From Takakia lepidozioides (lineage: Eukaryota > Streptophyta > Takakiopsida > Takakiales > Takakiaceae), in NCBI GenBank assembly GCA_030704615.1, contig CM060734.1:23684001-23748000 (forward strand): a stretch of DNA of 64,000 bases, given 5' to 3'. The notes below the pieces were generated by a model. The model was not told the DNA's origin, did no database searches, and saw only the letters and a list, made by a program, of their open reading frames with translations. Each line of letters begins with the position of its first letter. Positions within the stretch are counted from its first letter, which is position 1. Position numbers and translations under genes: made by a program. Positions 53,703-64,000 of the stretch are shown here, piece by piece.

Positions 53703-55493
53703 ATGAGGGAGGAGTGGATCATTTGGTTCACCATAGACCCGCACAAAAATGACGGTGTTCAATGCAATCTTTGTGCATTGAAGCTGGCAGGTCGCAAAGG
53801 TCGCATGTTATATCACCTCGGCTACAGAGATGGAAAGAATGCAGGGGTTAGTTTGTGCCCAAAAGCCTCCATACGAGTGAAAACCCACTTTGCCCAATGT
53901 GGAGGCAATATCCTACTGTCTCTTGATGTGGCCGCGGCTTCTAAGCCAAACACTCCAGGTTCGAATCAAACTATCCCTCAGAGTTGTACCCAGGGGGATT
54001 CTTGCGAGGCGTCTACTGTTCGTGGAGAAGCCAGTGGGTCAGGAGCAACACCCAATTGTACGCTAGTACTTGTACGGACCAGACCATTAAGGCAACAATC
54101 AATGCAAGAAGGCTTAAATTTGTCGCACAGGAGGACTCTGGATAAGAAGTGGGCCCAATTTTTCTACGAGGCCAATATTCCGTTCAATGTCTCAAGGTTT
54201 CCTGCGTTTGTGGCTGTTGTCAAAGCCACGTCCGATTTCAAGTCCACATACACACCTCCGAGTTATCGCGATCTCCGCACATGATTGCTAGAAGAGGCTA
54301 TGTCCGACCTCACCCAAAAGGTGAATGAAAAGACAGGTGATTCTCTCCGGAAATATGGAAGCACTATATGTGCGGACGGTTGGAGTTCTGTTACTAATCG
54401 ACCACTGTTCAATGTCATGCTGGTCTGTCCTGCGGGGTAACAATTTTTGGGATCCGTTGACACAAGTGGGGAGAGAAAAGATGCACGTTATCAAGCAGGT
54501 TGTTGACGAGTTACATCAATAAAATTGGAGCTGATAAAATTGTCCAAGTGTGCACGGACAATGCATCTAACATGGTTAATATGGCCGATATTTTGATTGT
54601 ACGATATCCCATCTATATTACAAGGGTGTGCTACTCATATCTTTGATCTCCTTTTGGAGGATTGGGAAAAAGAATCATGGATGAAACAACTAGTAAAAAG
54701 GGCAAAGTCAGTTGTGACGTTCATTCGTACACATCACATCCCTCTGGCATTGTTTAGAAAGCATGAACCCAAATACAGCCTTAGGAACCCGGGTGAAACC
54801 CGCTTTGCCACAAACTTTTTGATAGTGGATCGACTGGTGACTGTGAGGGCGGGTCTGGAGCAGGTGATCATTGACCCTCAATGGGATGTGTATGTGGGCA
54901 CCTTACGCGACTCTCGTAAGTCCAAGTCTTTGAGCAAAAGTCGGAGGGTCCGCGCAATCATTCGCTCCGACGATTTTTGGGCGAAATGTGCAAATTTTGT
55001 GTACATGGTGGAGCCGGTGTTGATTGTTTTGCGGGAGTTTGATGGAAAACAACCAATAATGGGTAAAGCATGGTTGATATTGGAAAACCTTGAGAAGCAC
55101 GTGCAATCCTTGAGGCGTCCTCCATTTTCTATGGACGATGATTTGGCGGCAAGGACCGAGGATGCATTTTACGACCGCAAACGGATGGTTCGCACGGACT
55201 TGCATTATGCGGGGGCCTTGCTGAATCCATTCTTGCTGGACAATACGGATTTGAGAGACGATGTGGATGCCAAAGCCGGGCTTGTACAGGTCATTATGCA
55301 ACTTGCGCCCTTGAACATGGCAGAGCGAGCGTTGTCCGAGTACCAGTGCTTCTCGGATCGGCAGAATCCTTTCCATGACATGTCGTATCCAAAAACAATG
55401 AACATGTTGCCACATGAATGGTGGGATCTAATTGGAGCTGGAGCAAGAACGTTAGCTCCCATCGCAAAGCGTATTCTTGCTCAAGTAGAGTAG
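53703..55493 (+). pseudogene. hAT transposase N-terminal and catalytic half
   Basis: From ATG 53703 the protein has a BED-like zinc segment (VQCNLCALKLAGRKGRMLYH, VSLCPK, KTHFAQC), a variable linker, then a DUF659-type RNase H-like core: Asp in STICADGWSSVTNRPLFNV, second Asp in a CTDNASNM stretch in another frame (about 54555), CATHIFDLLLEDW (C-x2-H box, 54630), RNPGETRFATNFL and the long insertion helices to WWDLIGAGARTLAPIAKRIL. Defects: TGA near 54282, TAA near 54439 and at least two frameshifts between 54460 and 54600; from 54600 the frame is clean to TAG 55493. The C-terminal dimerisation part is missing; its family counterpart is at 22460. A gypsy gag abuts at 55495. Confidence 0.88.
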
Positions 55494-56640
55494 TTGCCTA
55501 CCTTGCAAGTCTTGGCGACTACCGCTTTCACCAAGCGGCTGATGGAATCTTCAGACAGCTCCGTGGTCGCCCGAATCATGTTTAATTGACGAGGCTTCAC
55601 GCACTTCTTAGCCATGTGCCCGGGCTCCCCGCAATTAAAGCACTCCATCGAAGGTCGCCTTCTGTCCGCCACAAGCCGTCGCATCTGATTTTCTTTTCGG
55701 AGCACCGGGTGCCGCCTTGACATGTGAAGGCCCTCCCTTTGATTTCCATGTGCCATTGTTGCCGCATGGCCTATCCCACTTCTTTTCCGGTCGGAAGGAG
55801 TCACCCTCCCACCAAGTTTTCTTGTGGTTCAGCTCCGTACGGCCTTGTCTTTCGCCCCTAGGGACATCCGAGAAACATTCAGCCCTTTCAATTGCCTCGT
55901 TCAAAGTCTTAGGTGGCTTCTCCTCCAACTTCCGCCTGGCCCATGGGGCCAGTCCCGCCACAAAATTGAAGACCATTTCTGGTTCCGAAATATCCGCAAC
56001 TTTGAGCAACAGCACATTGAAAGCCTGAACATATCCCCGAATGTCATCCGTTTGCTTCAAATTCTTCATCTTGTCTCGGACGAGCCAAGACGCATTGAGG
56101 GGAACAAACTGTCTTTTCATAAGTTTCTTGAACCCACTCCAGTTCAAGGTTTCCGGGTTTGGACCTTGGTCATGAAGGCGTTTCTGCCACCATTGTTGAG
56201 CATAGCCCCTCAAATAGGTGGGAGCCAATTCCACCCGATCCTCGTCACTCAACTTGGCCGCCCGGAAGTACTGCTCTAGCTCCAAGAGCCAGGTGTTGAG
56301 TGCCTTCCAATTTTCGGATGCCCTCAAAGGTGCCGGGTTCCTTAGGCTTCACCTTAAATTTTGCCTTTGTGGAAGTGGCATTAGCCGCCCTCAACACGTC
56401 TTTCAACGTCCCGCCAAACTGCGCCAACAACCCTTTCCAAAAGGCTGCTGGCATGGGAGGCATCTGTTGGTCTGCCGAAACCTCCGGGAAGTCCTCAGGC
56501 TCCGACTCCCCAGATTCCTCCCGTTCTTGAGCGGCCTCGCTTTCAAAAGCATGAATCGCCTCCTCAAATTGTCGCCTCGGTGACACGTCGCCTCCACCGG
56601 GCTGACCAGGATCATCATCTTTCGGGCCGTTCCGCTTTCG
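55481..56640 (-). pseudogene. Gypsy gag with CCHC knuckle, frameshifted
   Basis: Minus strand in three frames. The N-terminal part (to about 56320) is acidic/basic (SGKPKRKRNGPKDDDPGQPG) and leads to PKEPGTFEGI; the next frame continues RASENWKALNTWLLELEQYF, YLRGYAQQWWQKRL, LNWSGFKKLMKRQFVP, a typical Retrotrans_gag capsid domain, then NFVAGLAPWARRKLEEKPP. After another shift near 55690 the frame reads RRRPSMECFNCGEPGHMAKKC, a C-x2-C-x4-H-x4-C knuckle. The element ends at 55495. Two frameshifts make it inactive. This family differs from the other gags in the window. Confidence 0.88.
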
Positions 56641-56689
56641 CTTTGGCTTGCCCGACCCTATGATGAGGCCGATCTCAAGGATGATCGCG

Positions 56690-57000
56690 TACTGAACTCT
56701 AAGCTCTGACCTCTTCACCGTCTGAACAACTCTCTCTGCCAAGCCGTTAGCCTCAGGATGATCCCGAGAAGTGGTGTGGTGGTCTATCAAGGCTTTATCA
56801 CACAAAGCCTAAAACTCCCCGAAGAACTCTCTCCCTTGGTCCGTGAGTACCTCAGCTGGAGCACCGAATCAGCTAAGCACACGATCCAAGAATGCATACA
56901 CAACCCCCTCACTAGCCTTATCAGGCAATGGAACCAACTCAATCCACTTGGAGAAGTGCTCCACCATCACCAACATATATCTGTGGTCAAGACTCCCGTA
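56690..57000 (-). pseudogene. Integrase core fragment with two stops
   Basis: Minus strand: YMLVMVEHFSKWIELVPLPD, then TGA (56871-56869), FGAPAEVLTDQGREFFGEF with the second catalytic Asp, TAG (56811-56809), ALCDKALIDHHTTSRDHPEA and NGLAERVVQTVKRSE with the catalytic Glu. It is a gypsy integrase cut at both ends and joined in the same frame to the gag of 55481-56640, so two elements were fused by deletion or nested insertion. Both stops are compatible with C-to-T change (CGA to TGA, CAG to TAG). Confidence 0.9.
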
Positions 57001-57119
57001 GCCTAATCCCATGATCGGAAGAGGATGCAACTGATGTCGCACACCTCACTTCGGTAAGCTCCGCTTCAAGTCATAGTTACTCGCTTTGATGCGCGCGCCT
57101 AACTAACATCTTGGCCGCC

Positions 57120-57400
57120 CTCACCACCGACAGCATACTCTAGGATTGACCGGTGATCAAATCCGGCCTAATCCCTATGAAAGCAAGCGCCCACACAAAA
57201 CCAACATAGCGCACAGTCACGCATGCAGGTGTTGGGGGGGATCCAAACACAAGAAATCAAAACATCAATACCCCCACACCAAAATCCATCTGCAATGCTG
57301 ATCCTGCAGAATATCCCTGCCCAAAACCCCGGACTGACTGGCCTCCACCAAGAGAGGCTTTGGCAACTACAAGTACAAAGTAATAAAAATGGTAAAAAGA
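57120..57400 (-). repeat. Dispersed repeat, second copy (see 12830-13088)
   Basis: The minus strand matches the plus strand of 12860-13080 through TTTTGGTGTGGGG, TTTCTTGTGTTTGGATCCCC and TTTTGTGTGGGCGCTTGC. It follows the integrase relic. Confidence 0.7.
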
Positions 57401-57446
57401 GGGAGGGGAAGAATAGAAGCCCAACCAAGCAAGATCTAATCCTGAT

Positions 57447-57929
57447 CTATGCTATCAACTGCCAGACTTCTCTCAAAGTGCCTCGCTCTGCATGATGGTA
57501 AGGTGTAGGAGGTATATCTATGTCCAGAAACCTGCCACTAACCTTGTCCCAAGCTACAGTAGCTCGCTCTAACCAACCCTCCTCCTCTTTCTGCCAGGTA
57601 GAGACAAAGCAATACTCCCCTATCTCCCGCTCACTGAACACTAAAGAAAATAAAGGTAGGATCTGACAGTCTCTCAACTCGAAAGCTTTGAGACGGTTGC
57701 GGGTGTCCTCATTGCGAATGACTGCATCTCCTTCAAGCAGAACAAACTTGTCATTGCTAATGAACCCCCGCTCGTGGTTGCCTTGTGCAGAGCATGTCCG
57801 GCTGCAACCATGTCTGATTGCACAAACTTGTGTAGCTCCTGCTCTTCTGCTCCAGTACACCACGGCCTTGTGGCTGAACACCTTGGTCCCCAGGGCTGTC
57901 TTTGGCTGTGTTCCAAGCCTAGCTTTCAC
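57447..57929 (-). CDS. Unrecognised 160-residue ORF
   Basis: The frame includes DKFVLLEGDAVIRNEDTRNR, FSLVFSEREIGEYCFVSTW and EEEGWLERATVAWDKVSG. Composition is protein-like and the opposite strand is less so. I do not recognise it. The C-terminal W..eegWlera.vawdkvsGR pattern loosely resembles the leader ORF at 6017-6346, so this may be the leader region of another gag-type element. A second short ORF lies upstream at 58186-58022. Confidence 0.4.
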   Translation of the reverse strand: MKARLGTQPKTALGTKVFSHKAVVYWSRRAGATQVCAIRHGCSRTCSAQGNHERGFISNDKFVLLEGDAVIRNEDTRNRLKAFELRDCQILPLFSLVFSEREIGEYCFVSTWQKEEEGWLERATVAWDKVSGRFLDIDIPPTPYHHAERGTLREVWQLIA

Positions 57930-58021
57930 CCACTTTGGTATTTCACCTACAGCTGCAGAACTGCTGGCTCCAACAGAGTTCTGACTGTGTTGAGGCCCTC
58001 AACGCCAACTACAGCAGTTTG

Positions 58022-58186
58022 TTATCTACTGCTAATGCCTGACTCCCAGTATGCAATCAACTCGTCCAACTGCTCTCCACTCACATCAGTCTGAGTTCCT
58101 TGAGAAACATAAATCTTGTCCCCTTGTATGCACAGGCTAAGAGAAGAGACCTGCCTTTCAATCACGTCCTCATTTCCCCCAGCCAT
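58022..58186 (-). CDS. Short ORF upstream of the 160-residue ORF (54 residues)
   Basis: From ATG 58186 it reads MAGGNEDVIERQVSSLSLCI, then GDKIYVSQGTQTDVSGEQLD and ends ISSR. Composition is protein-like. It lies in a different frame from 57447-57929. Together they may be pieces of one decayed protein. Confidence 0.35.
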   Translation of the reverse strand: MAGGNEDVIERQVSSLSLCIQGDKIYVSQGTQTDVSGEQLDELIAYWESGISSR

Positions 58187-59000
58187 ACAAGGAAGACATC
58201 CCCATATTTGTCTCTCATATAGACCACAACAGGTTGTAGAAACAAAATTGTGGATCTTTCATAGCACACTCACACTCAAAAAATTCCATAGATTTTTAGC
58301 AGAGTCTAGATAGGTAGATTTCCCCTTTCTGAAGCTATCCCCCCAAAAACTGAGTCAAACAGAGTCCATTTGACAAAGATATGACCAATTAGGCTCTAAA
58401 TCATTGAAATTAGATCAAAAAGGTTTTTTTTTTAAATTTATTTATTTAAATAATTAAATTTTTTAACACCAAAACGTTCTCGCCATTAAACGCTGTTCCC
58501 ACGTTATCTTAACAGGTTCCAAACGTGTTCATGTAGTTCTCACCACAGACTCCCTGGCAGCGTGACCTATATTTCCCAGGATTTCAATTGTGTTTACAAA
58601 TGCACCACAACAGCTCTTGGTTCCCAGTGACCTGCTCTCCTCCAGTCGAGATCCGTAGCTATGCCGACTCCCGAGCTTCGATCCTCCGCCTCCACTCCAT
58701 CTTGCAGCTTCTTACCTCCTAGCTCCCACCGAACTGCTATCCGCAGATGCTGTCATCTCCAGCCGAGACCTATGGCTATGTCGAGCCTTAATCATTTGCA
58801 CCAATATTCCCAACAAAAGCAGGAGCACTTACAATGCAACCCCGGAAAGCACCAGAGCTTAATAACTTGATCAAGAACGCTTACAGCCCTTCATGCGTGC
58901 TGATTATTCAAGGTGGCAGCAACAGATCCGCTATCACTGATTGTGTAAGCCTTTACATGGAATTGACATAGGCTGCCCTCAAGTTCTAGATTGTTAACAT
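58187..59000. other. No gene recognised
   Basis: An A/T-rich, T-run-bearing stretch at 58390-58480 is followed by pyrimidine-rich sequence with open but unconvincing Ser/Pro frames. This could be an LTR or leader. Confidence 0.3.
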
Positions 59001-60085
59001 AGGCCGAGCAGGTCGTGTAGTGAGCTGGGCCCCTTCTGTCTTCAAGGGACCGGCAGTTTCAGATGACACCACATTAATGCCTAAATTGTCATCCTTCCCT
59101 GCTCCCTTTTATCTGACCCCTCCACGGTCAGATTCTTCAAGCCGCATCAGATTCCAGCTTACAAGCCTTTCAATTGACGTTCAAAGTGCCACAGCTACAC
59201 TCGCTTGGTTATTCGGCAGAACTGATGTCGATAATGCAGGAAGGAAAATTTCTGGATCAGACCAGTGCATTGATCATTTCCCAAGACCATGTATGCTGCT
59301 TCTTCCGTTGGTTTTACCAAGATTGTACAATCTATGGCACCGTCAATTCATGCAGCCGCAATGTTTGAAACATGCACCATCTTGGCCGAGACTGGTTTGA
59401 TCCGCCAACAAAACACATATGCAGCCCAGGGTAGAATACATCCAAATCAAATAGGGGTATTTCCTGCCAACGCTTTACCTTCGGTGGAACAACCCATCTC
59501 ACAAAGAATTCATACCAGTTCCCAACGTATATGGAGCGACCTTGGAAATTAGATTCTCGCACGGTACATTTGAGAGCAGTTGTTAACCCAACTGGCTGGC
59601 TTCCTTGGTCGGGTACCTTTGCATTCAAGACCCTTTTCTATGCAGAGTATCAAGCAGGGGGTCTCATGTGGTCTCATGCAATCAGGTATGAAGACATAGC
59701 CGCCCACGCACATGCGAGACCAGCGATTAGGCCTGGAATCAGGCTCAAATGCTTCGGATTCCTGCACCTAGCAGCCACCATTCACACCAGCAGAAGCTCA
59801 TGCAGTCAGGTATGAAGACATAGCCGCCCCCTGGGAACTGTCTTGTACAATCCAATCACGGCATTCACAAAACATAGAAACAAGATGTGGTATGGGATCC
59901 TCAAAATCGAACTGCTACACCCTACGACTGATGGCATCGCGCTCTTGAAAGGCAACATGGCGTTCGTCATGGAGATGGCCTCCGGGACCCTAGTGCAAGG
60001 AAAAGTAAAGAAAGCATACGACCTCCTCGCCACTACCGACTACCTCTCCCTGTACATGACAAGCGAATCTCCAATGGTGCAATAA
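59001..60085 (+). pseudogene. Possible decayed ORF, coding-like only near 59843-60085
   Basis: Several short frames follow each other. The one at 59843-60085 looks protein-like: NKMWYGILKIELLHPTTDG, ALLKGNMAFVMEMASGTLVQ, KVKKAYDLLATTDYLSLYM. It reminds me of ORF1-type proteins of non-LTR elements, but I cannot confirm that. A 31-nt stretch (TCATGCA[A/G]TCAGG followed by TATGAAGACATAGCCGCCC) occurs at 59675-59705 and again at 59797-59827, a direct repeat with 122-bp spacing. Confidence 0.35.
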
Positions 60086-60923
60086 GCCTCCATCCCTTGT
60101 CATTGATCGATTGGTAAAGTTCGGCCCGCACATCCACAGTCTGAACGGACCTGCTCCACCTCGCCAACTTCTACAATCACACCAATGTGGTTCTTGCTAA
60201 GCTTCCCCCTCCCAACAGCTCGGCCACTCATCCCTTAGTGCTGGGAGATGCAAGCATGATACCGGAAGCAACGACGGGTGGATACAACCCACTTGCCCTG
60301 CTGGAATTCCATCACGCTGATCCCCTCGTCTGGGAATCACGAGCTCTGCAGCAAAACCATCCGCCGCGGCCACGCTGATCCTCCTACCACCGCAGCAGCC
60401 TGGTTTTGACACCAGGGACCCCACCGCAACAGGATTACCTGTAGCGCACACTCCAAAATGAGAATGTGTAGGCAACCCTTGCGAATGCTTCCACCAGCCT
60501 CAAACAAACGGGCATCCCCAGCAACACTTCAAATGGTTTCCGCCTTCCTGTTCTACTCCACTCAGCACACATAGCTAGTCTAACCGCAGGCTCCCCGTGA
60601 CCAAGCTATATTCTAATAGTGCTTAAAAACAAAAACATCATATCTAGCTTAGCACTAGAAAACTAGATCGGCTCATCTCTCTCGAGTGATAGAAAACTAA
60701 GAACACACTGTTCACACGAGAAACATGAAATCCAACACCATCACTCTTTAAAAATAGTAGTCAAGCCAGGGGCACCCCAAGCTATGGGGACTCCACCCCA
60801 CAACAACCTATCCTCCCTTCATAAGCACACTCAGATTTTGAACGATGAAGGAGCTCGGTCGTGTAGGCTCAACTCGAGAGAGATGAGCCGCACGACTGAC
60901 GCTCTCGTGAAGATAAGACGGTT
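60086..60923. other. No gene recognised
   Basis: No protein-like frame. GCTCATCTCTCTCGAG at 60671-60686 and its complement CTCGAGAGAGATGAGC near 60873-60888 form a 16-bp inverted pair about 200 bp apart, which could mark the ends of a small element. Confidence 0.35.
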
Positions 60924-61009
60924 CAGGTGTCAAACTAAACTTGACACCTGACTTAACACTTGAACTAAATCCAAGTGTTAAATACAAATAACTAGCTTTA
61001 TTCTAGTTA
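60924..61009. repeat. Three consecutive perfect hairpins
   Basis: CAGGTGTCAA/TTGACACCTG (60924-60950, loop 7), TTAACACTTG/CAAGTGTTAA (60953-60981, loop 9) and TAACTAG/CTAGTTA (60989-61009, loop 7). All stems are perfect, and the loops of the first two share AACTAAA-type sequence. Confidence 0.85.
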
Positions 61010-62302
61010 GTTTCACACTGTGTTTATTTAACTTGACAGCAGCTTTCGAAGGGCGACCTCAAAAGCGGAAGAAGCGTTGATGGGGACATCAACCTTGGAG
61101 CGTGGGGAAGGAAATGCATGCTTAGCCCGGCTTAGCTAGCTCAGGAATCCGATTGCAAAAACTTGTATTGTACAAATTTTGTTATAAATGAAATGGTTTC
61201 CAAATGTTGTGCGTCCTATTTTATTGGGAATGATGATGCATGGTATGGTTGGCTAGTGTGTAGAATGCATGCTAGCTTATAAAAGTGGGAGAGGTAAATT
61301 GGGTTAATCGTGTGTTTGCGCACTGTCAAAATCGGGTGACTTCCACCCAAGGGGCAAGGAAACTTGCGCCTTCTTTGGGAGTTCACGCGCTAGTGCGCAC
61401 CTGACGCATGCGCATACTATAACTGTGCTACCGAGGGGGTTGCCTTGTAGTGCGGGCTAACGCGGAAGCTACGTGCTTCCATTCACATACTATAATCGTG
61501 TAGCCTCGGGACGAAGTCGTAGTGCGGCTTCGACGTGTTCCCGTACCTTAGGCCAGCATTCCAAGGCGGACCCAATTGTAGTGATTGGGGCGCACGGTTG
61601 GTTCAAGGTTATCTTCCTAGTCAAAAAGGGTTCAAGGTGAACCCTTGCTCAAGGTGATGCCAAAAAAGTGGCATCACGAGCGGTCGCAAGCAAATGTTGT
61701 TGCAGTAAGGCGATTCAATCCTTGAGGAGGATCGTTCCTTGGCCTTGAAGTGGGCCAAGAAGAGTACACTGGGAGGAGCTTGAGAGGCTCCACCCTTGGC
61801 CGGGACTTGGAGGAAGTCGCCCAAACTAGCTAGTGGAGAGTAGAGTCAAGTGTGGGGTTTGGTTCTTTGCCATGGGACGCCATGGTGCGGAAACAAACTC
61901 CTTGATGTGGGACGCCACAACTTGGATGTTCGTTTCTACAAAATGGACAAGTCGATGAGGACATCGACTCCCTGTTGGTAGGGGTGTGTGTCGCGGTCCT
62001 TTGCCTTGAGGGCAGGGGGTCGAGACACGAGAGGGGCTACCCTTGTGGTGGGGGTGGTGGCAACAATAGATGCGGGGGCTGAAGCACCCTTGAGTGCCCA
62101 AAGCACCCTTGAGTGCCCAAGGCACTCAAGGAGGCGGAGGCGCTCACTAGGTGGAGCCCCGCACACCGGGTTGCGGTGGGGGTGGTTCCACGAGGGGTGG
62201 TGGTAGTTTAGCGGGACTTAGTGGGGGTGGCATAGGACTCACCATCCTCCACCCTCAACTAGTGCAGAGTAAGACACAGACTCGGAGGCTTCATCAACAT
62301 GT
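61010..62302. other. Leader or LTR region upstream of the last gag
   Basis: No gene is seen. Features are direct repeats of CATACTATAA...CGTG at about 61415 and 61484, and a hairpin AAGGGTTCA...TGAACCCTT (61627-61645). The region probably includes the 5' LTR of the element whose gag starts near 62303, but no primer site of the TGGTATCAGAGC type was found, and LTR ends are not defined. Confidence 0.35.
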
Positions 62303-63599
62303 GTGCAGTTTCATTCGCCATTGTTGTGGGACGACATGGAGGAGATGTATGGAGCTATCAAGGGGCCTCGTAGGTACTCTGGAGCTATGGGCACAATTGA
62401 GTTGGATGACTTTATCCAGGAGTTCGACAGCTGGTGTGATTTTGTAGCAGATGCACAATCCACAGCTGTTCACCCCATTCATGGCGTGGAAGGGACTGTT
62501 CCAGCATTTGGAAGGCCCGCCTATGGACGATTACCACGAGTTCAGGCGAGGACATGAAGCAGAGATTGAGGAGTGGAGGATGTATTGGTCACCTGACTAC
62601 GTCTCCATTACTCGAGGCACGACGCGACCAATAGCTGCATCAGCACTAATATCTCCCACTGCCAGCACTAGTAATGGAACAAGTAGTGCCGGTACTTCTG
62701 CAGGTGGTACCAGTTCAAAAGGTGCTATTACTCCTCCTGCCACGACTACAACACATGTGCCTAGATTCAACCCGGTGGTGGAGTTCTTCCAGGAGTTGCG
62801 GAGGAACTACCAAGGTGTACGGACAGAGAAGCTGCGAAGTTTGCAAGACTTCCAGCGCAAACCCAGTGAGAGCCTGCGAGAGGCGTACACTCGTATGAGG
62901 CGCTTGATAAGTGTGATCCAAGGGGTTATTGAAGCTCAGGCAATCCAGTTCTGGTATGGAATTTTGGACAAGGAGCTCAGGAGAAGGGTGCAGGATGCAA
63001 CCCTGTTACAAGCAGCCCAACCCACATTAGCAGATGTGTTTCTGCTGGCTGAGCGGATTGAGCTCAACATGGTGGAGGAGCGAGTTGTTACCATTGGATT
63101 TGGCAAAGACATGCCTGTACGAGGCGCAGCTGCCAGCCCACAGGCACAAGGGACTGCCCAACAGCGTGGTCAAGGGGGCAAGGTTTCCCAACCCAAATTT
63201 CATGGAGCTTACAGGGGACCTCAGGTGCAGAGGCCAGTAGCATCTTTTGCAAGCCAACAGCAACCAGGGGTAATATGTTGGACATGTGGAGGACCCCATG
63301 TCAAGAGAGATTGCCCAGAGAGTGGCAAAAGGCCGGCACAAGCACAGCCTGCACAGTTGCAGTGTGGGCATTGTGGCAAGTATGGGCATGGAGATGCCCA
63401 GTGTTATGACTTGCATCCTGAGTTGCGCCCAGGCCAGTTCCAAGGGAACAATGGTGGCCGGGGGCAAGCTGGACCAGCCCAGAGAGGACGAGGTGGCCGG
63501 GCACGAGGTGCAGGCCAAGGGCAAGCTCAACATGGCCAAGGACGCGGAGGTCAGGGTGTTGACCAAGGCATGGCCAACCGGCTTCAGCAGCTAGAGTAG
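62303..63599 (+). pseudogene. Gypsy gag with two zinc knuckles
   Basis: The N-terminal part (DDMEEMYGAIKGPRRYSG, GTIELDDFIQEFDSWCDFVA) is in one frame and, after a shift near 62455, the next frame continues PQLFTPFMAWKGLFQHLEGP through a capsid-like domain (VVEFFQELRRNYQGVRTEKL, LQDFQRKPSESLREAYTRMR, QFWYGILDKELRRRVQDATL). Two knuckles follow: CWTCGGPHVKRDC (C-x2-C-x3-H-x4-C, one residue short) and CGHCGKYGHGDAQC (canonical). A Gly/Gln/Arg-rich tail ends at TAG 63597-63599. The family is distinct from the other gags. Apart from the shift it is well preserved. Confidence 0.88.
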
Positions 63600-64000
63600 A
63601 GGCTCGCTGCCATGGCTACACCTCAGGTGGTACCGGCTCCCCGACGGGATGGTCCACCTCTTGCTCCTGAGGGAGGAGATATGGGAGGCATGGGATTCAT
63701 GTGCGGAACAACACTACCACTAGAGCAGGTGGAGTCTGTTGCAGCCGTGACTCGAGGAGCAGCACGAGTTCCTCAGCCACGAGGTGCAGAGGTGGAGTTG
63801 GATCCACAGCATGGGGAGGCAAGCCGTCAGGCGAGGCTTCCTCAGTCATTCACATTGGCGGAGACAGTGTCGACGCCATCCATGGCACCTAGTTCTTGCC
63901 CGACTGTTACCGAGGCGGAGGTTACTATGCCATTGGGGAGAGCTACACGTGCATCACTGACACCTGCTACCAATGCTAGTGCAGCCGGTGTGTTATTGGG
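63600..64000 (+). CDS. Continuation of the gag frame past TAG, open to the window edge
   Basis: The same frame stays open for the remaining 133 codons (RLAAMATPQVVPAPRRDG, MGFMCGTTLPLEQVESVAAV, then Ser/Thr/Pro/Ala-rich). It would lead toward protease beyond the edge. The TAG follows LQQLE and may be a mutated CAG or a read-through stop between gag and pol. The partial frame cannot be interpreted further. Confidence 0.5.

Noticed and set aside
55717-56279. Plus-strand frames over the gag region
   Set aside because: They are antisense shadows of the gag capsid and knuckle.

Overview
The window looks like repeat-rich nuclear DNA from a large-genome plant-lineage eukaryote. The evidence is GT-AG introns of about 80 nt, chromodomain and gag-pol LTR retrotransposons primed by the initiator-Met tRNA motif TGGTATCAGAGC, a LINE, MULE and hAT transposases with SWIM or BED-type zinc fingers, a tRNA-derived SINE and many minisatellites. 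The mix reminds me of a streptophyte alga such as Chara, but that is recollection and was not checked. I see no bacterial-type operon, no rRNA and no CRISPR array.

Layout: 0-3.2 kb, a SWIM-finger ORF and an unknown 199-residue ORF between two GGCGCC tandem arrays. 3.4-6.4 kb, a minus-strand gag-protease element cut off at the start of reverse transcriptase, with a small ORF between primer site and gag. 9-11.8 kb, a non-coding repeat that recurs inverted at 33.3-36.7 kb and 44.3-46.3 kb. 13.1-14.85 kb, a LINE relic. 14.86-17.75 kb, a decayed MULE. 18.5-22.4 kb, an unrecognised multi-exon minus-strand gene and a gypsy pol gene apparently split by an inversion of about 0.9 kb. 22.5-23.7 kb, the C-terminal end of a hAT transposase followed by an array of perfect hairpins. 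25.2-32.8 kb, a RING-H2 protein gene and a broken kinase-like gene, tail to tail around 3.5 kb of satellite DNA.

33.3-46.3 kb is a tandem duplication of a 3.45 kb non-coding unit. Its second copy is split by a 7.2 kb LTR element that has gag and integrase, but where protease and RT should lie it has a charged, repeat-bearing region I cannot assign. 46.3-47 kb repeats the end of the RING gene. 47.3-49.5 kb is a decayed intron-bearing gene with a ParB-like DGNHRLLA motif and an intron packed with hairpins. 49.9-52.4 kb is the 3' half of a chromovirus (integrase, chromodomain, PPT, LTR). 52.6-55.5 kb is the 5' half of a hAT transposon whose hairpin array is in the opposite orientation to the one at 24 kb. 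55.5-57 kb holds gag and integrase relics; 57-61 kb is largely uninterpretable repeat; 62.3-64 kb is another gag running off the edge.

Almost every coding region is decayed. Internal stops are mostly TAG, several at positions where glutamine is expected. The best leads are the inverted hairpin arrays on the two hAT halves, the RT-less element, the ParB-like gene, and the inversion that would make two gene fragments colinear.
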